64,000 bases of DNA, from contig JAPKMR010000001.1 of assembly GCA_026645815.1 (NCBI GenBank), positions 1 to 64,000 of the forward strand. Direction: 5' to 3'. The translations under genes and the position numbers were made by a program. Below the pieces are notes generated by a model. That model was not told where the DNA came from. It made no database searches and was given only the letters and a program-made list of their open reading frames with translations. This DNA comes from Anaerolineae bacterium (lineage in GTDB: Bacteria > Chloroflexota > Anaerolineae > B4-G1 > SLSP01). Positions 16,943-25,290 of the stretch are shown here, piece after piece. Positions within the stretch are counted from its first letter, which is position 1. Each line of letters opens with the position of its first letter.

Positions 16943-19162
16943 ATGGCTAATCCTAGAGCAGCACACAATTGTGAATCCAGAGCAGCAATGCAGCGCTGGC
17001 AACTGGTTGTGAGCTTAATCCTTGCCAGTCTCAGCGTGCTGGTCTTCGCTGCCGCGCCAACGGCAGCGCAAACGCCCCCGCCCGACACACTGGTGGTCCG
17101 TGGCGATCACGCTTACCCACCTTATGAGTTTGTGCAAGACGGCCAACCCTCCGGCTTCAATGTAGAGCTGATGCAGGCTGTGGCCAGAGTGATGGACTTG
17201 AAGATTGACATCAGCCTGGGACCATGGGCAGAGGTACGCCAACAACTGGAGACTGGTGAGATTGACGCACTGGTAGGAATGGCCTATTCAGAGGAACGCG
17301 AGAAGACAGTGGATTTTACCACCCCGCATTCCACGCTGTTCTTTGACCTGTTTGTGCGCCGCAGCAGCAACCTACGAGACCTGGAGACACTGGCTGATAG
17401 GAGTATCATCGTCCAAGAGGGTGGGCTGATGCACGATTATTTGCTCAATAACCACCCTGAAGCCAAAGTCATTACCGTTCAAGATGTCCCCGATGCGCTG
17501 CGCCTGCTCGCCTCCGGGCAACACGACGGGGCGCTTCTCAATAAAATGCAGGGTCTGTACTTTGTCCACGAATTGCAGTTGGAAAATATCAGGATAGCAG
17601 ATCTCGACCTCTTACCCCGGCGGTATAGCTTTGCAGTTGTAGAGGGCAATGCGCAGCTCCAACATACCCTGGATGTAGGGCTTTCCATCCTCAAGGAAAC
17701 CGGCGAATATCGCGAGATCTACGACAAATGGTTTGGAGCCTACGAAGAAGCAGAGCAGCTGGCAATCCTACGCGCTTACTGGTGGGTGCCGGTGCTTATC
17801 CTCGCGTTGCTGGGCGTAAGTGTCATCTGGTCCATCACCCTACGACGCCAGGTAATGCTCCGCACCCGTGACTTACAGATGCGGCACCAGGAACTGGCGC
17901 TGCTGAACCGTATCATCATGACAGCCGCCTCCACACTGGATGTGCCGAGAGTGCTCGAGGTGCTATGTCGCGAACTTGCCCTGGCTCTCAAATTGCCGCA
18001 AGTAGCCGCAAGCCTGGTCCTCATTGACAAGGATTACGTGGAAATCGTAGCAGAATACTGCGAACCCGGTCGCCCTAGCGCCCTGGGTGATCGAATTCCC
18101 ATCACCGTACCCTCCACCACTTACCTGCTGGAACATAAGAAACCTCTCGTCATCGAGGATAGTCGTCGCGACCCTGGCATGAAGGGTTTGCAAGAACTCA
18201 TCTCCAGGCGAGGCATCAAGTCCATGCTCCTGGTGCCCATTGTGGTACGCCACCGGGTGATCAGCACTCTAGGGTTGGATTCCACGACCCCGCGCAAGTT
18301 CACACCCGAAGAGCTGGCACTGGTTCAGAGCGCAGCTACGGCAGTAGGGCAAGCCCTTGAAACCGCGGAACTCCACGGTGAGTTACAGCACCGCGCAGAC
18401 GAACTCGAAGTTACTGTAGCACAACGCACCGAGGAATTGCAGATGGCCCTCAAGGCAGCACAAACCGCGGATCGCGCCAAGTCGGAATTTGTCAGCAATG
18501 TGAGCCATGAGCTTCGTACTCCGCTGACCAGCATCCTCCTATATCTGCGACTGCTCGAGCAGGGAGGCCCAGCGCAACGTCTGACCTACCAGCAGGCGCT
18601 GGTTCGAGAAGCCAAACGCCTGCAATATTTGATCGAAAGTCTGTTGCAGATCTCGCGACTCGATCTGGGGAAAGTAGAACCGCACTTCGAGACGGTAGAC
18701 CTGAACCGCATGATCGCGACCCTGGTCAAAGATCGCGAACAGCTCTTTGACAGCCGAAAACAGAAACTAAGCTACGCCAGTAACCCCAGATTGATCCCTA
18801 TCGCCGCAGACCCACGCTTGCTGGAACAGGTGATTACCAACCTGCTGACCAACGCGATGAATTATACGCCCGCGGGCGGTGAGGTAGATATCAAGACACA
18901 TCTGCTCGAAGAGAATGAGCAGCTCTGGGTCACCATTGCCATAAAAGACACCGGTGTAGGCATCAAACCAGAGGATCAATCCAAGTTGTTCCAGCGTTTC
19001 CAGCGTGGGAGCGCCAGTGAAACTTTGAATATTCCAGGGACGGGATTAGGGCTGCCCATCAGCGCTGAGATTGTCAAACTACACGGGGGCCATATCACGG
19101 TAGAAAGCAACGTCGGAGCAGGTAGCCTTTTTACTATCTGGTTGCCGGTGAACCGTTCATAG
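16943..19162 (+). CDS. hybrid sensor histidine kinase with periplasmic amino-acid-binding-type domain
   Basis: The 739-residue sensor has a signal sequence, a family-3 solute-binding domain (about residues 50-270, with YPPYEFVQDGQPSGFNVELM and the MAYSEEREKTVDFT strand), one membrane helix near 282-303, a GAF domain (about 330-470), a short coiled coil, HisKA with phospho-acceptor His522 in SHELRTPL, and a HATPase domain with DTGVGI and GTGLGL. It probably senses a small ligand such as an amino acid. No response regulator is adjacent, so it is an orphan. The ATG at 16988 would give a more ordinary signal peptide and is a possible start. Confidence 0.9.
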   Translation: MANPRAAHNCESRAAMQRWQLVVSLILASLSVLVFAAAPTAAQTPPPDTLVVRGDHAYPPYEFVQDGQPSGFNVELMQAVARVMDLKIDISLGPWAEVRQQLETGEIDALVGMAYSEEREKTVDFTTPHSTLFFDLFVRRSSNLRDLETLADRSIIVQEGGLMHDYLLNNHPEAKVITVQDVPDALRLLASGQHDGALLNKMQGLYFVHELQLENIRIADLDLLPRRYSFAVVEGNAQLQHTLDVGLSILKETGEYREIYDKWFGAYEEAEQLAILRAYWWVPVLILALLGVSVIWSITLRRQVMLRTRDLQMRHQELALLNRIIMTAASTLDVPRVLEVLCRELALALKLPQVAASLVLIDKDYVEIVAEYCEPGRPSALGDRIPITVPSTTYLLEHKKPLVIEDSRRDPGMKGLQELISRRGIKSMLLVPIVVRHRVISTLGLDSTTPRKFTPEELALVQSAATAVGQALETAELHGELQHRADELEVTVAQRTEELQMALKAAQTADRAKSEFVSNVSHELRTPLTSILLYLRLLEQGGPAQRLTYQQALVREAKRLQYLIESLLQISRLDLGKVEPHFETVDLNRMIATLVKDREQLFDSRKQKLSYASNPRLIPIAADPRLLEQVITNLLTNAMNYTPAGGEVDIKTHLLEENEQLWVTIAIKDTGVGIKPEDQSKLFQRFQRGSASETLNIPGTGLGLPISAEIVKLHGGHITVESNVGAGSLFTIWLPVNRS

Positions 19163-19169
19163 CGCGCCT

Positions 19170-19724
19170 TCAGCGCGACTGCACGCGTTTCGCCATACAA
19201 ATATCGGGTTTTCCAGGACCGTTAGCGTCCGGCACCACCCCCACAATGCTATACCCCAGCCTGGCGTAAAAAGAGTATGGATGCCCCTTAAGGTTCTGGA
19301 TGTGCGCAATGCGCCCCCACAAGTCATCATAAAGATCCACCCCGCTAAGAGTGGTCATATCATCCTCATCATCAGTGCCCAGATAGATAGTTAGTCCGCC
19401 ACGTGCGGCAACCTGTGCCTCCAGGTCCTCAACAAGTGCCCGCCCGATGCCGCACCCACGGGCATCAGCGCGGACCACAAGCGGGTGCAATTCCCACACA
19501 TGTCCATCATATTGGGGAATGCCACCGATCCAGCCAACCACGGTCTCCTCCAACATTGCAATCCGGCAAATCCGCTCTGCGCTCAAACATTCGCGCACCT
19601 CATCCAAAGCGGCTTCCAGTGTGGGCCAGGCATTGGGCCAGTGTTCACGGAAGCCCTCAACCAACAATTGCGCCGCCTGCACAATAGCAGCTTCGGCATC
19701 AGGACGCAAATCGCAAATAACCAC
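19170..19724 (-). CDS. GNAT acetyltransferase, aminoglycoside 6'-acetyltransferase-like
   Basis: A 184-residue GNAT protein. The acetyl-CoA loop is RADARGCGIGRALV, preceded by WELHPLVV, and the C terminus has FYARLGYSIVGVVPDANGPG followed by PDICMAKRV, a combination typical of the AAC(6')-like subgroup. It could acetylate an aminoglycoside or, more likely in an environmental genome, another amine. The start is a GTG with GGGAGG in front. It is convergent with the histidine kinase, seven bases apart. Confidence 0.78.
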   Translation of the reverse strand: MVICDLRPDAEAAIVQAAQLLVEGFREHWPNAWPTLEAALDEVRECLSAERICRIAMLEETVVGWIGGIPQYDGHVWELHPLVVRADARGCGIGRALVEDLEAQVAARGGLTIYLGTDDEDDMTTLSGVDLYDDLWGRIAHIQNLKGHPYSFYARLGYSIVGVVPDANGPGKPDICMAKRVQSR

Positions 19725-19767
19725 AAGAACCTCCCTGAGAAGCTAGATATCACCAGTCACTGCAAGA

Positions 19768-20035
19768 TTAATCCGCCTTCGACAAGTCCGCCAGCGCCAT
19801 CCGTGCGGCAACGCCGCCAGAGAGCGTTACCATGGGCACACCTCCGTCGGGATGAGTGGCGCCACCCGCAAAGATGAAGAACTGTCCGGCAACGCGGCGC
19901 AAGGGTGGTTATCTACCGGAGCATGTCAGGCGAATCGCGCGTCGCATCGAAGGCCGTTCCATCAGGGTAGAAGTAGCGGGTCAGAGGTGCTACGGGCAGC
20001 AATGTAACACAATCGGCCAAGCAACGCCCTGCAAA
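19768..20035 (-). pseudogene. remnant of a CrtI/CrtD-type carotenoid desaturase
   Basis: Translating the minus strand gives two disconnected pieces of a phytoene-desaturase-family flavoprotein. From 20035 down to the TAG at 19913-19915 reads LADCVTLLPVAPLTRYFYPD then GTAFDATRDSPDM, which matches the region soon after the FAD fold. From about 19900 to the TAA at 19768-19770, in another frame, reads GQFFIFAGGATHPDGGVPMV then TLSGGVAAR, the conserved C-terminal motif of the family. The FAD-binding N terminus and several hundred central residues are missing. This is an internally deleted, frameshifted gene. Confidence 0.78.
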
Positions 20036-20054
20036 AGTAAATGTCAACACAAAA

Positions 20055-20081
20055 CAGCGGGGCAACTGAGTTGCCCCGCTG
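20055..20081 (-). terminator. terminator of the RRM protein gene
   Basis: CAGCGGGGCAAC pairs with GTTGCCCCGCTG around a three-base loop, followed on the minus strand by TTTTGTGTT. It lies 22 bases past the stop codon of the RRM gene. Confidence 0.85.
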
Positions 20082-20103
20082 AGGTTGAATTCGGACTAGC
20101 GAC

Positions 20104-20472
20104 CTACCAGGAACGGCCGCCGCCACCGCTGCCACGACGATCGCCGCCGCGGTCGCGATCCCCACCACGGGGACGCCCACCACCGCCACTGCGGAAACCG
20201 CCGCCGCCGCCGCCACCGCGATCCTCGCGCGGGCGCGCGATATTCACGGTAAGGTTGCGACCCTGATATTCGTAGTTGTTGAATTTAGCGATAGCTGCCT
20301 GAGCATCCGCCGCAGATTCCATCTCAACGAAACCGAAGCCCTTGGAGCGACCCGAATCGCGATCCTTAATCAATGCTACGGACGTTACCGCACCGGCCTG
20401 GGAGAAAAGCTCGCGCAAATCCTCTTCAGTGGTCGAATAGGGCAAATTACCAACGTACAGTTTAGACTCCAT
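20104..20472 (-). CDS. RRM RNA-binding protein with Gly/Arg-rich tail
   Basis: The 122-residue protein is a single RNA recognition motif with RNP2 LYVGNL and RNP1 KGFGFVEM, followed from about residue 83 by a glycine- and arginine-rich tail (RGG-like repeats ending GGGGRSW). Such proteins are common in cyanobacteria and Chloroflexota and are often cold-induced RNA chaperones. The start at 20472 follows GAGGAA; an upstream in-frame codon lacks a site and would add 23 unrelated residues. Its own promoter and terminator flank it, with an unusually long leader of about 260 bases. Confidence 0.9.
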   Translation of the reverse strand: MESKLYVGNLPYSTTEEDLRELFSQAGAVTSVALIKDRDSGRSKGFGFVEMESAADAQAAIAKFNNYEYQGRNLTVNIARPREDRGGGGGGGFRSGGGGRPRGGDRDRGGDRRGSGGGGRSW

Positions 20473-20741
20473 TTCCTCAATTCTCCAATTTTGTTTGATG
20501 TTTCGCCGGCCGGTGCTGTGGATGGCAGATTCGACTTTCACCTACTCCTGACATACGACATGCTCATCCGGTACGGGCGCTTGACTGACAAGATTAACCG
20601 ATGGTAAAAACAAACAACTCTCAAGAGCGCTCACTTCTGCGCTGTACGAATCAAGCCATAAAACTCCTTTCGCTCAAACCAACGGCCCTTGTCCTGCGCG
20701 CCTCATAGCTGCTGCTTGACAGCGTCAGTCCAACAAGAACT

Positions 20742-20769
20742 ATTGTACATCAAACTGCTATAAACACAA
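20742..20769 (-). promoter_or_regulatory. promoter of the RRM protein gene
   Basis: On the minus strand TTGTGT and TACAAT are separated by 16 bases. Transcription would begin near 20735, leaving about 260 bases before the start codon. I see no named riboswitch in that leader, but its length fits a cold-shock-type 5' region. Confidence 0.5.
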
Positions 20770-20786
20770 GCGCCGCTTAACTGCGG

Positions 20787-20887
20787 CTGCGTTTCAAAAC
20801 AGGGGTGAAAATCTCAGGCACCCCTACAAGGCGCAGGAAAAAATTGATATTTGGCGGTGGGACTTTGCCCCACCGCCAAATATCAAT
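20787..20887. repeat. type 1 palindromic repeat, copy C (right end replaced)
   Basis: The left end CTGCGTTTCAAAACAGGGGT, the TCTCAGGCACCCCTACAAGG block and a hairpin of about 19 bp (20843-20887) match copies A and B. The normal right half is missing and is replaced by a type 2 repeat that begins inside the last bases of the hairpin. Confidence 0.65.
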
Positions 20888-20977
20888 GCATTTAGACACT
20901 TTGACGCGCCAAATAGACGCAGTGGTAGGTCTTTGTGATTTTTGTGGACGGGCGAAGTCCCGTCCACAAAAATCACA
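20886..20977. repeat. type 2 palindromic repeat, copy 2
   Basis: The head ATGCATTTAGACACTTTGAC is identical to copy 1 at 15621. The hairpin is perfect over 19 bp (20934-20952 with 20959-20977). It is joined directly to type 1 copy C. Confidence 0.65.
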
Positions 20978-20996
20978 AGTAGAAAAATACGCAGAA

Positions 20997-21266
20997 TCAA
21001 AAAGACTTTAACACCAGCGGCAGATACAGAGAATAGCTCTCCGCATGACACCAGAAACCGGCGCACAGTGTATAGATGCCCAGCTCTCCAACCCCGGTCA
21101 CTGCCTGCCCTATTGCCGCACGCACCTCATAGGCGCCCGTGGAGACCATGCCGCCTCCCGCCGCAATGTGATAGCGCGGCGTACTGAATCCAGCCGCCGC
21201 CAACACCGGACCGACCAGTAGCAATGCGGCAATCAGCGCCAGCCACAGAAGTGTTCTGGATTTCAT
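20997..21266 (-). CDS. small secreted protein with C-terminal YLPLVLK tail
   Basis: An 89-residue exported protein has a signal peptide (cleavage probably after VLAAA). The mature part has a spaced pattern of GGGMVSTGAYEVRAAIGQAV then YTLCAGFW, which I recognise as a degenerate single unit of a Gly-Gly/IGQ/GFW repeat common in secreted Chloroflexota proteins. It ends SLYLPLVLKSF. The ATG at 21266 is preceded by GAGGAGGT. It follows the 508-residue secreted protein after 11 bases and is probably cotranscribed. Function unknown. Confidence 0.72.
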   Translation of the reverse strand: MKSRTLLWLALIAALLLVGPVLAAAGFSTPRYHIAAGGGMVSTGAYEVRAAIGQAVTGVGELGIYTLCAGFWCHAESYSLYLPLVLKSF

Positions 21267-21277
21267 AGCGCACCTCC

Positions 21278-22804
21278 TCATTGCAACGTGACGAGCATAC
21301 GAATCACGCCCTCGCCATCCGGCAGAGCCTCAAGAGCCTTGCCAATCACAGTTCCAACAGGAGGGTTAGCGCCCGCGTGCATGGCATGTCCAGGAACCTC
21401 GGAAGCCACCAGAAGGTCGCCGGGTTGAATAGCGCCGTTGGCCGCAGTCGCTTTTACCGGCACGATACCGACTACCGCCAAGGGCACCTTGTCACCATAA
21501 CACGCGGTCGCATCCGCACCCCCCAGGAATCCAGGCTGCGTAGAATAAACGCCCACGACAGTCGGTTCAAAAGCTGCCGAACTGCGCAGCAGCTGCCCGT
21601 CAAGCCCGATGACCAGTACATCGCCGGGTTCAAGCCCCTCAACAGCAGGCAGCAATTCAGCAAAATCCGCAGCAGGTGAAGTAAACGTCCCGTCGGCGTA
21701 AACATAGCCATTGGCGCTGACGCGAAAATCCACATCAGTGTCGGAGGAGGAATTTCCATTCGCCCAGATGAGATCACCACTGCCAGTGTTCTCCATCCAG
21801 ACCGCCGCGTCGTATTGAGAACTGGGCGTGCTAGTGCTGTTATAGAAGCCCCCAGCGTATTTTGACCCCACTCCCGAAGCGACAGCAAAGATTCCGGCAA
21901 AACCGCCCTCAAACTGCCCCCCAGCTCCAGCCGTGCTCTTGCCCAAAACGCCAGGACCGGCATTCGGCGAAGCACCGTTGTTCTCACCGTGAACACCAGG
22001 GGCGCGTCCGGTGCTGCGCCCGAAAACGCCCGCATCGCCAGGCCAGGAATTGCTCGAAGTCGAGCCATAGACACCGCTGCCGGTGCTCGAACCGTAACCG
22101 CCTACCGCCGGACCCTCGCCCCCATGAAAACCCTCTACAGCGGGATAGGCGCCAGAAGTGTAGCCATAGATAGCGGGACCATCTCCTTTGTGCCAAGCGT
22201 GAATCGTAGGCACGGTTGGCGCCTGGCTATGCGCCACAAGTGCGGAACCAGCCGTTGTGCCCGAACTGTACGTGTTTTTCAGCGTCACCAGGCTGCCGGG
22301 ATATAGCGTATCCACCTGCAAGCCTGGCTGCAAGCCCCAGGCATAGGGCGCACCTGCAACTGGTTGGCGCGGTAGTGTGGTATACGCCCCGGCACTCGCC
22401 GGACGCACCTGCACCTGCACCCAACGCTCATTGCCGTTGAAGACGTTCGCCAAAGAAATGTTGGGAATCAAGTGAAAACTGAAGAAACCGTTCACTACCG
22501 GGTGATTGATCAGAGAAGAGCTGGGATCACTGCATGTCGCAATCTGTGTACCCATACCGGCAGCACCCGTGTCCCAGATCGTGACGATGAAGTCGTAATT
22601 GCCATTTGCAGGTCCCCCATCCCGTTCCAGATAGCCCTGATATGTGAACGAGTAAGTAAGAGAACCACCGGCGATGACCGCCTGAGCCTCGCCCACTTCC
22701 AGATCGCCCCCTGGAACTGGCGCCTGAGCCTGCATCACGCCCATAGGCAATCCTAAAAGCATCACCAATACCGTCAAACCTGCCATCCACCAATGCCGTT
22801 TCAT
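21278..22804 (-). CDS. large secreted protein with Gly-rich repeats and Peptidase_G2-like C terminus
   Basis: The 508-residue protein has a signal peptide (after MQAQA), a beta-rich N-terminal domain (about 45-170, with FTYQGYLERDGGPANGNYDF), a central repeat region of short GVYG/GVHG/GVLGKS units (about 210-330) like those of tail-fibre stalks, and a C-terminal domain starting ADFAELLPAVEGLEPGDVL that resembles Peptidase_G2/endosialidase-type intramolecular chaperones. It is probably a surface or fibre protein. GAGGAGG precedes the ATG. The small YLPLVLK protein follows in the same direction. Confidence 0.68.
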   Translation of the reverse strand: MKRHWWMAGLTVLVMLLGLPMGVMQAQAPVPGGDLEVGEAQAVIAGGSLTYSFTYQGYLERDGGPANGNYDFIVTIWDTGAAGMGTQIATCSDPSSSLINHPVVNGFFSFHLIPNISLANVFNGNERWVQVQVRPASAGAYTTLPRQPVAGAPYAWGLQPGLQVDTLYPGSLVTLKNTYSSGTTAGSALVAHSQAPTVPTIHAWHKGDGPAIYGYTSGAYPAVEGFHGGEGPAVGGYGSSTGSGVYGSTSSNSWPGDAGVFGRSTGRAPGVHGENNGASPNAGPGVLGKSTAGAGGQFEGGFAGIFAVASGVGSKYAGGFYNSTSTPSSQYDAAVWMENTGSGDLIWANGNSSSDTDVDFRVSANGYVYADGTFTSPAADFAELLPAVEGLEPGDVLVIGLDGQLLRSSAAFEPTVVGVYSTQPGFLGGADATACYGDKVPLAVVGIVPVKATAANGAIQPGDLLVASEVPGHAMHAGANPPVGTVIGKALEALPDGEGVIRMLVTLQ

Positions 22805-23061
22805 GATATCCTCCTCTCAGATTTGAACACACACCACACCAACCCATTGCAAGCTTCGAATGTGCACAGATGTGGGGCGAAGAAGTCGTTGAGGATGGAG
22901 TATGGCGACAAAAGCCGCTGCACAGACAAGACCTCAACTTCGGGATAGTTGCCCAAAGAGATCAGACGCGTCTCTCAAGGCTGCACGAAGAACAGGGGAA
23001 AGGCGAACGTCTTCGATGATTGTGGATCGGACGAAGGTGTACGAAGCCTGGCGCTTTGAGT
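22805..23061. other. gene-free spacer
   Basis: No gene, tRNA or repeat is recognised in these 257 bases. Short open frames on the plus strand lack ribosome-binding sites and familiar motifs. The promoter of the secreted-protein gene must lie here but no consensus pair stands out. Confidence 0.4.
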
Positions 23062-23811
23062 TTACCGGAGAGGTTCGGCAGGTAATGCAGTTGGGTCAGG
23101 CGAGAAAGCGACGCGGGGCTGCTCACTTGTCAGCAATGCGACCCTTGTCCATCCACCACAGAAGCGCGTCACGAGTTCCGAGACCTCTTGGCAAATGGAT
23201 TCGACCTCATCACCTATGACCGGCGGTAAACCATCCACGTTGAACTCCAGAGCGCGGGTCTCCGGCATCACTAGCGTATGCTGCGCCTGCCGCCAGCTCC
23301 AACGCCGGGTAAGGATGACCTCGCCTTCGACAAAGATGAACTCCCCGGGCGCGGGATGCTCCAGCTCTTCGGCGCCAAAAGCCGTGAAGCGTTCCATCCC
23401 TGTCGCGGGACGCAACGCAATATCCTCGGTCAGAGTATCAATGGCGTGACCGCCGATGGGGAGCAGATGCCGCAAGGAAATGACCGTGCCGATATCCACG
23501 AGAGCACTAATAGAGGGCAGGTCTTGACCCCGCAACACGCGCCGCAGCAAGGCCTCGATTGAGGGCCTGAAATCGCCCGGTTTGTAACCCAGGGTACGGA
23601 AAGCCTCCCGCCATGCGGCAATGCGCGGAGTCGTTGTGAGAGATTCAAGGGCAAGTCGCTCACGGGCGGCAGTTTCCGCAGCGCGCAACAACTCGACCAA
23701 CGCGGGAGGCGTAGCGCCGTTGTGCACCCCATAGGCAAAAACCACGCCGCGCACGTAGCCGGGAAAAGCGGTGAATATCGCCGGATCAATGGTGTAATGA
23801 AGCTCAGACAT
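23062..23811 (-). CDS. B3/B4 domain protein (PheT-like fold)
   Basis: A 249-residue protein of the B3/4 tRNA-binding-domain family, named after the editing region of phenylalanyl-tRNA synthetase beta. Supporting features are WREAFRTLGYKPGDFRPSIE, ALLRRVLRGQDLPSISALVD and LPIGGHAIDTL, a series typical of free-standing B3/B4 proteins. The family may hydrolyse mischarged aminoacyl-tRNA, but for free-standing members this is inference. The ATG at 23811 follows GAGAGA; a TTG one codon upstream is possible. It is monocistronic. Confidence 0.8.
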   Translation of the reverse strand: MSELHYTIDPAIFTAFPGYVRGVVFAYGVHNGATPPALVELLRAAETAARERLALESLTTTPRIAAWREAFRTLGYKPGDFRPSIEALLRRVLRGQDLPSISALVDIGTVISLRHLLPIGGHAIDTLTEDIALRPATGMERFTAFGAEELEHPAPGEFIFVEGEVILTRRWSWRQAQHTLVMPETRALEFNVDGLPPVIGDEVESICQEVSELVTRFCGGWTRVALLTSEQPRVAFSPDPTALPAEPLR

Positions 23812-23934
23812 CAATCTCTCACGTGGTATGTATCTAACATCACAGCGCGTTAGCCCTTAACCAGAGCCAGGGGCTGATAAGCGGTATCCCGCGACTATCA
23901 CATCAGACATTCACAAAGATGAAGGTGTTCTATC

Positions 23935-23949
23935 TATACTTCAAGTATA
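23935..23949. promoter_or_regulatory. 15-bp dyad upstream of the B3/B4 gene
   Basis: TATACTT-C-AAGTATA is perfectly symmetrical and carries a TATACT -10-like hexamer on both strands. It may be an operator or a divergent -10 pair; no partner -35 is convincing. Confidence 0.3.
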
Positions 23950-24000
23950 CAGCTGAACAGGGCGAGACACAATAAACCAAAGACCCTCAAAACCGGCAGC

Positions 24001-24046
24001 GTGAGCGGAACTTTGTGGCGAAGCCTCGCTACAAAGTTCCGCTCAC
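24001..24046. terminator. long intergenic hairpin
   Basis: A 20-bp stem (24001-24020 with 24027-24046, one G-U pair, loop AAGCCT) sits just past the end of the glycosyltransferase remnant. No T-run follows on either strand, so it is a hairpin rather than a proven terminator. Confidence 0.5.
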
Positions 24047-24050
24047 ACTC

Positions 24051-24369
24051 TCATGCAGACGAGGTCGGAACCGTGCGCCCCTTCCAGCGAACGCCACCGT
24101 AGCGCAGCTGCCACCAAATGGCTCGCGAGGCAATCACTGTTATGAGGATAACGGAGACCGCCAACAGCGCCGCATCGCCCAAACACTGTTGGCTGAAAAC
24201 TGCCGTCAGCGCACGAATACCCACTCCCAAACCCACCATAACCAGGGGCCATCCGGGCAGCCCACCCAATCACCCTAATGCCAGCCAAAACCAGGGCGTG
24301 AGGAAGAGCACCCAATGAAAAGCCCAGGAGAGGAGAGGAGCAGCAGCTACAATGATGAGCCTCGTGAAG
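24051..24369 (-). pseudogene. C-terminal remnant of a family-2 glycosyltransferase
   Basis: One minus-strand frame reads FTRLIIVAAAPLLSWAFHWV and LFLTPWFWLALG, then a TGA at 24270-24272, then GWPLVMVGLGVGIRALTAVF and finally AIWWQLRYGGVRWKGRTVP. Hydrophobic segments ending in a WxxRxGGxRWKGR motif are the C-terminal membrane part of HpnB/CrtQ-type GT2 enzymes, which modify hopanoids or carotenoids. The whole catalytic N-terminal domain is absent and the remaining 105 codons carry an in-frame stop. It may derive from the same lost carotenoid locus as the desaturase remnant 4 kb away. Confidence 0.62.
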
Positions 24370-24423
24370 CACCCACAAGCCCGGTTTTCGGTCACCGGTT
24401 GAAATAGCCACCCGAGAGCAACA

Positions 24424-25101
24424 TCAGCGCGTCACATAGACTACACTGCGCCCGCGCCGCCCGGCAGGGGCGAGAATATCCATCTCGCGCAAACAATAGG
24501 CCATTTTTCCGGCGAAACCACGAGTACGATGCAACGCAGTCGCCAGGTCAGCCGTGGTAAAGGGCTGCGGTAAATCCGGTGGAAGCAACGCTGCAAAAGC
24601 AGCTGGGGTCTCAAAACACTGCCCACGCAGCACCTCCAACAGACAGCGCTCGTGGATGATCCAACCGCCGCGCCGCCAACCACGACGCGCATGGGGAATC
24701 CAGCGCTCCTCCTCACGAATCAGCAACACTTCCAGAGAGAAGTTAGGGTGCTTAACGTGCCGGGCAATGCTGACCAGGGGGACAAAGGCATCGAGCACGT
24801 CGCCGCGTTTGGGGGATTTGCGTCGCCCAAGCACTTCGCCGTCCGGCGTGAGACGCACAATCCATTTTTCCTGCGCCACAGGGAAGACGATACGCACACG
24901 ATGCTGTGGCAGTAATGCCGCAAGCTTGGACTTGAGCGGCGTAAACCCGCCCGTCTGAATCTCAATGAGCTGCTCCCCATGAACAACGTCAATCACATAG
25001 CCATCCAGAGGTGTTTCGAGAACATCGCCGGGCTGCGCAACCCAGGCTTTGAGGGCTGCATGTAACGACTTTTCATTCAGTTCGCCGATGGTGGAGGGCA
25101 T
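24424..25101 (-). CDS. conserved hypothetical protein, nuclease-like N terminus
   Basis: A 225-residue soluble protein. The first 110 residues contain VIDVVHGEQLIEIQTGGFTP and KLAALLPQHRVRIVFPVAQE followed by KWIV; the D...EIQT arrangement is reminiscent of a restriction-endonuclease-like fold, with D and ExQ as possible metal ligands. The second half resembles a winged helix (TTADLATALHRTRGFAGKMA then YCLREMDIL). I recognise the type as a recurring Chloroflexota hypothetical but know no function. The ATG at 25101 has only a weak purine-rich site. Confidence 0.6.
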   Translation of the reverse strand: MPSTIGELNEKSLHAALKAWVAQPGDVLETPLDGYVIDVVHGEQLIEIQTGGFTPLKSKLAALLPQHRVRIVFPVAQEKWIVRLTPDGEVLGRRKSPKRGDVLDAFVPLVSIARHVKHPNFSLEVLLIREEERWIPHARRGWRRGGWIIHERCLLEVLRGQCFETPAAFAALLPPDLPQPFTTADLATALHRTRGFAGKMAYCLREMDILAPAGRRGRSVVYVTR

Positions 25102-25189
25102 AGTTTCTTTTTAGCACCTGTACTGTAGTCATGCATCCCAGATATTATCTGCTGAAAACAGGAAACGTGCAATGTGGAGTGGGGATCGG

Positions 25190-25290
25190 GTGCGCTTCAA
25201 AACGGGGGTGAAAACCTCAGGCGCCCCCACAGAGCGCAGTATAAAATTGATTTTTGGCGGCGGGGCAAAGCCCCGCCGCCAAAAATCAAT
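25190..25290. repeat. type 1 palindromic repeat, copy D
   Basis: The left end GTGCGCTTCAAAACGGGGGT, the CCTCAGGCGCCCCCACAG block and a perfect 21-bp hairpin (25246-25266 with 25270-25290, loop AAA) match copies A and B. A degenerate version of the 3' block (GGAAATGCATCTGCATGAT) follows to about 25312, but the right terminal repeat is lost. Confidence 0.68.

Noticed and set aside
19856-20266. 136-codon proline-rich plus-strand frame
   Set aside because: It is the complement of the Gly/Arg tail of the RRM protein plus the desaturase remnant.
24043-24411. 122-codon minus-strand frame over the glycosyltransferase remnant
   Set aside because: The family similarity lies in a different frame (with an in-frame TGA); this frame has no familiar sequence.
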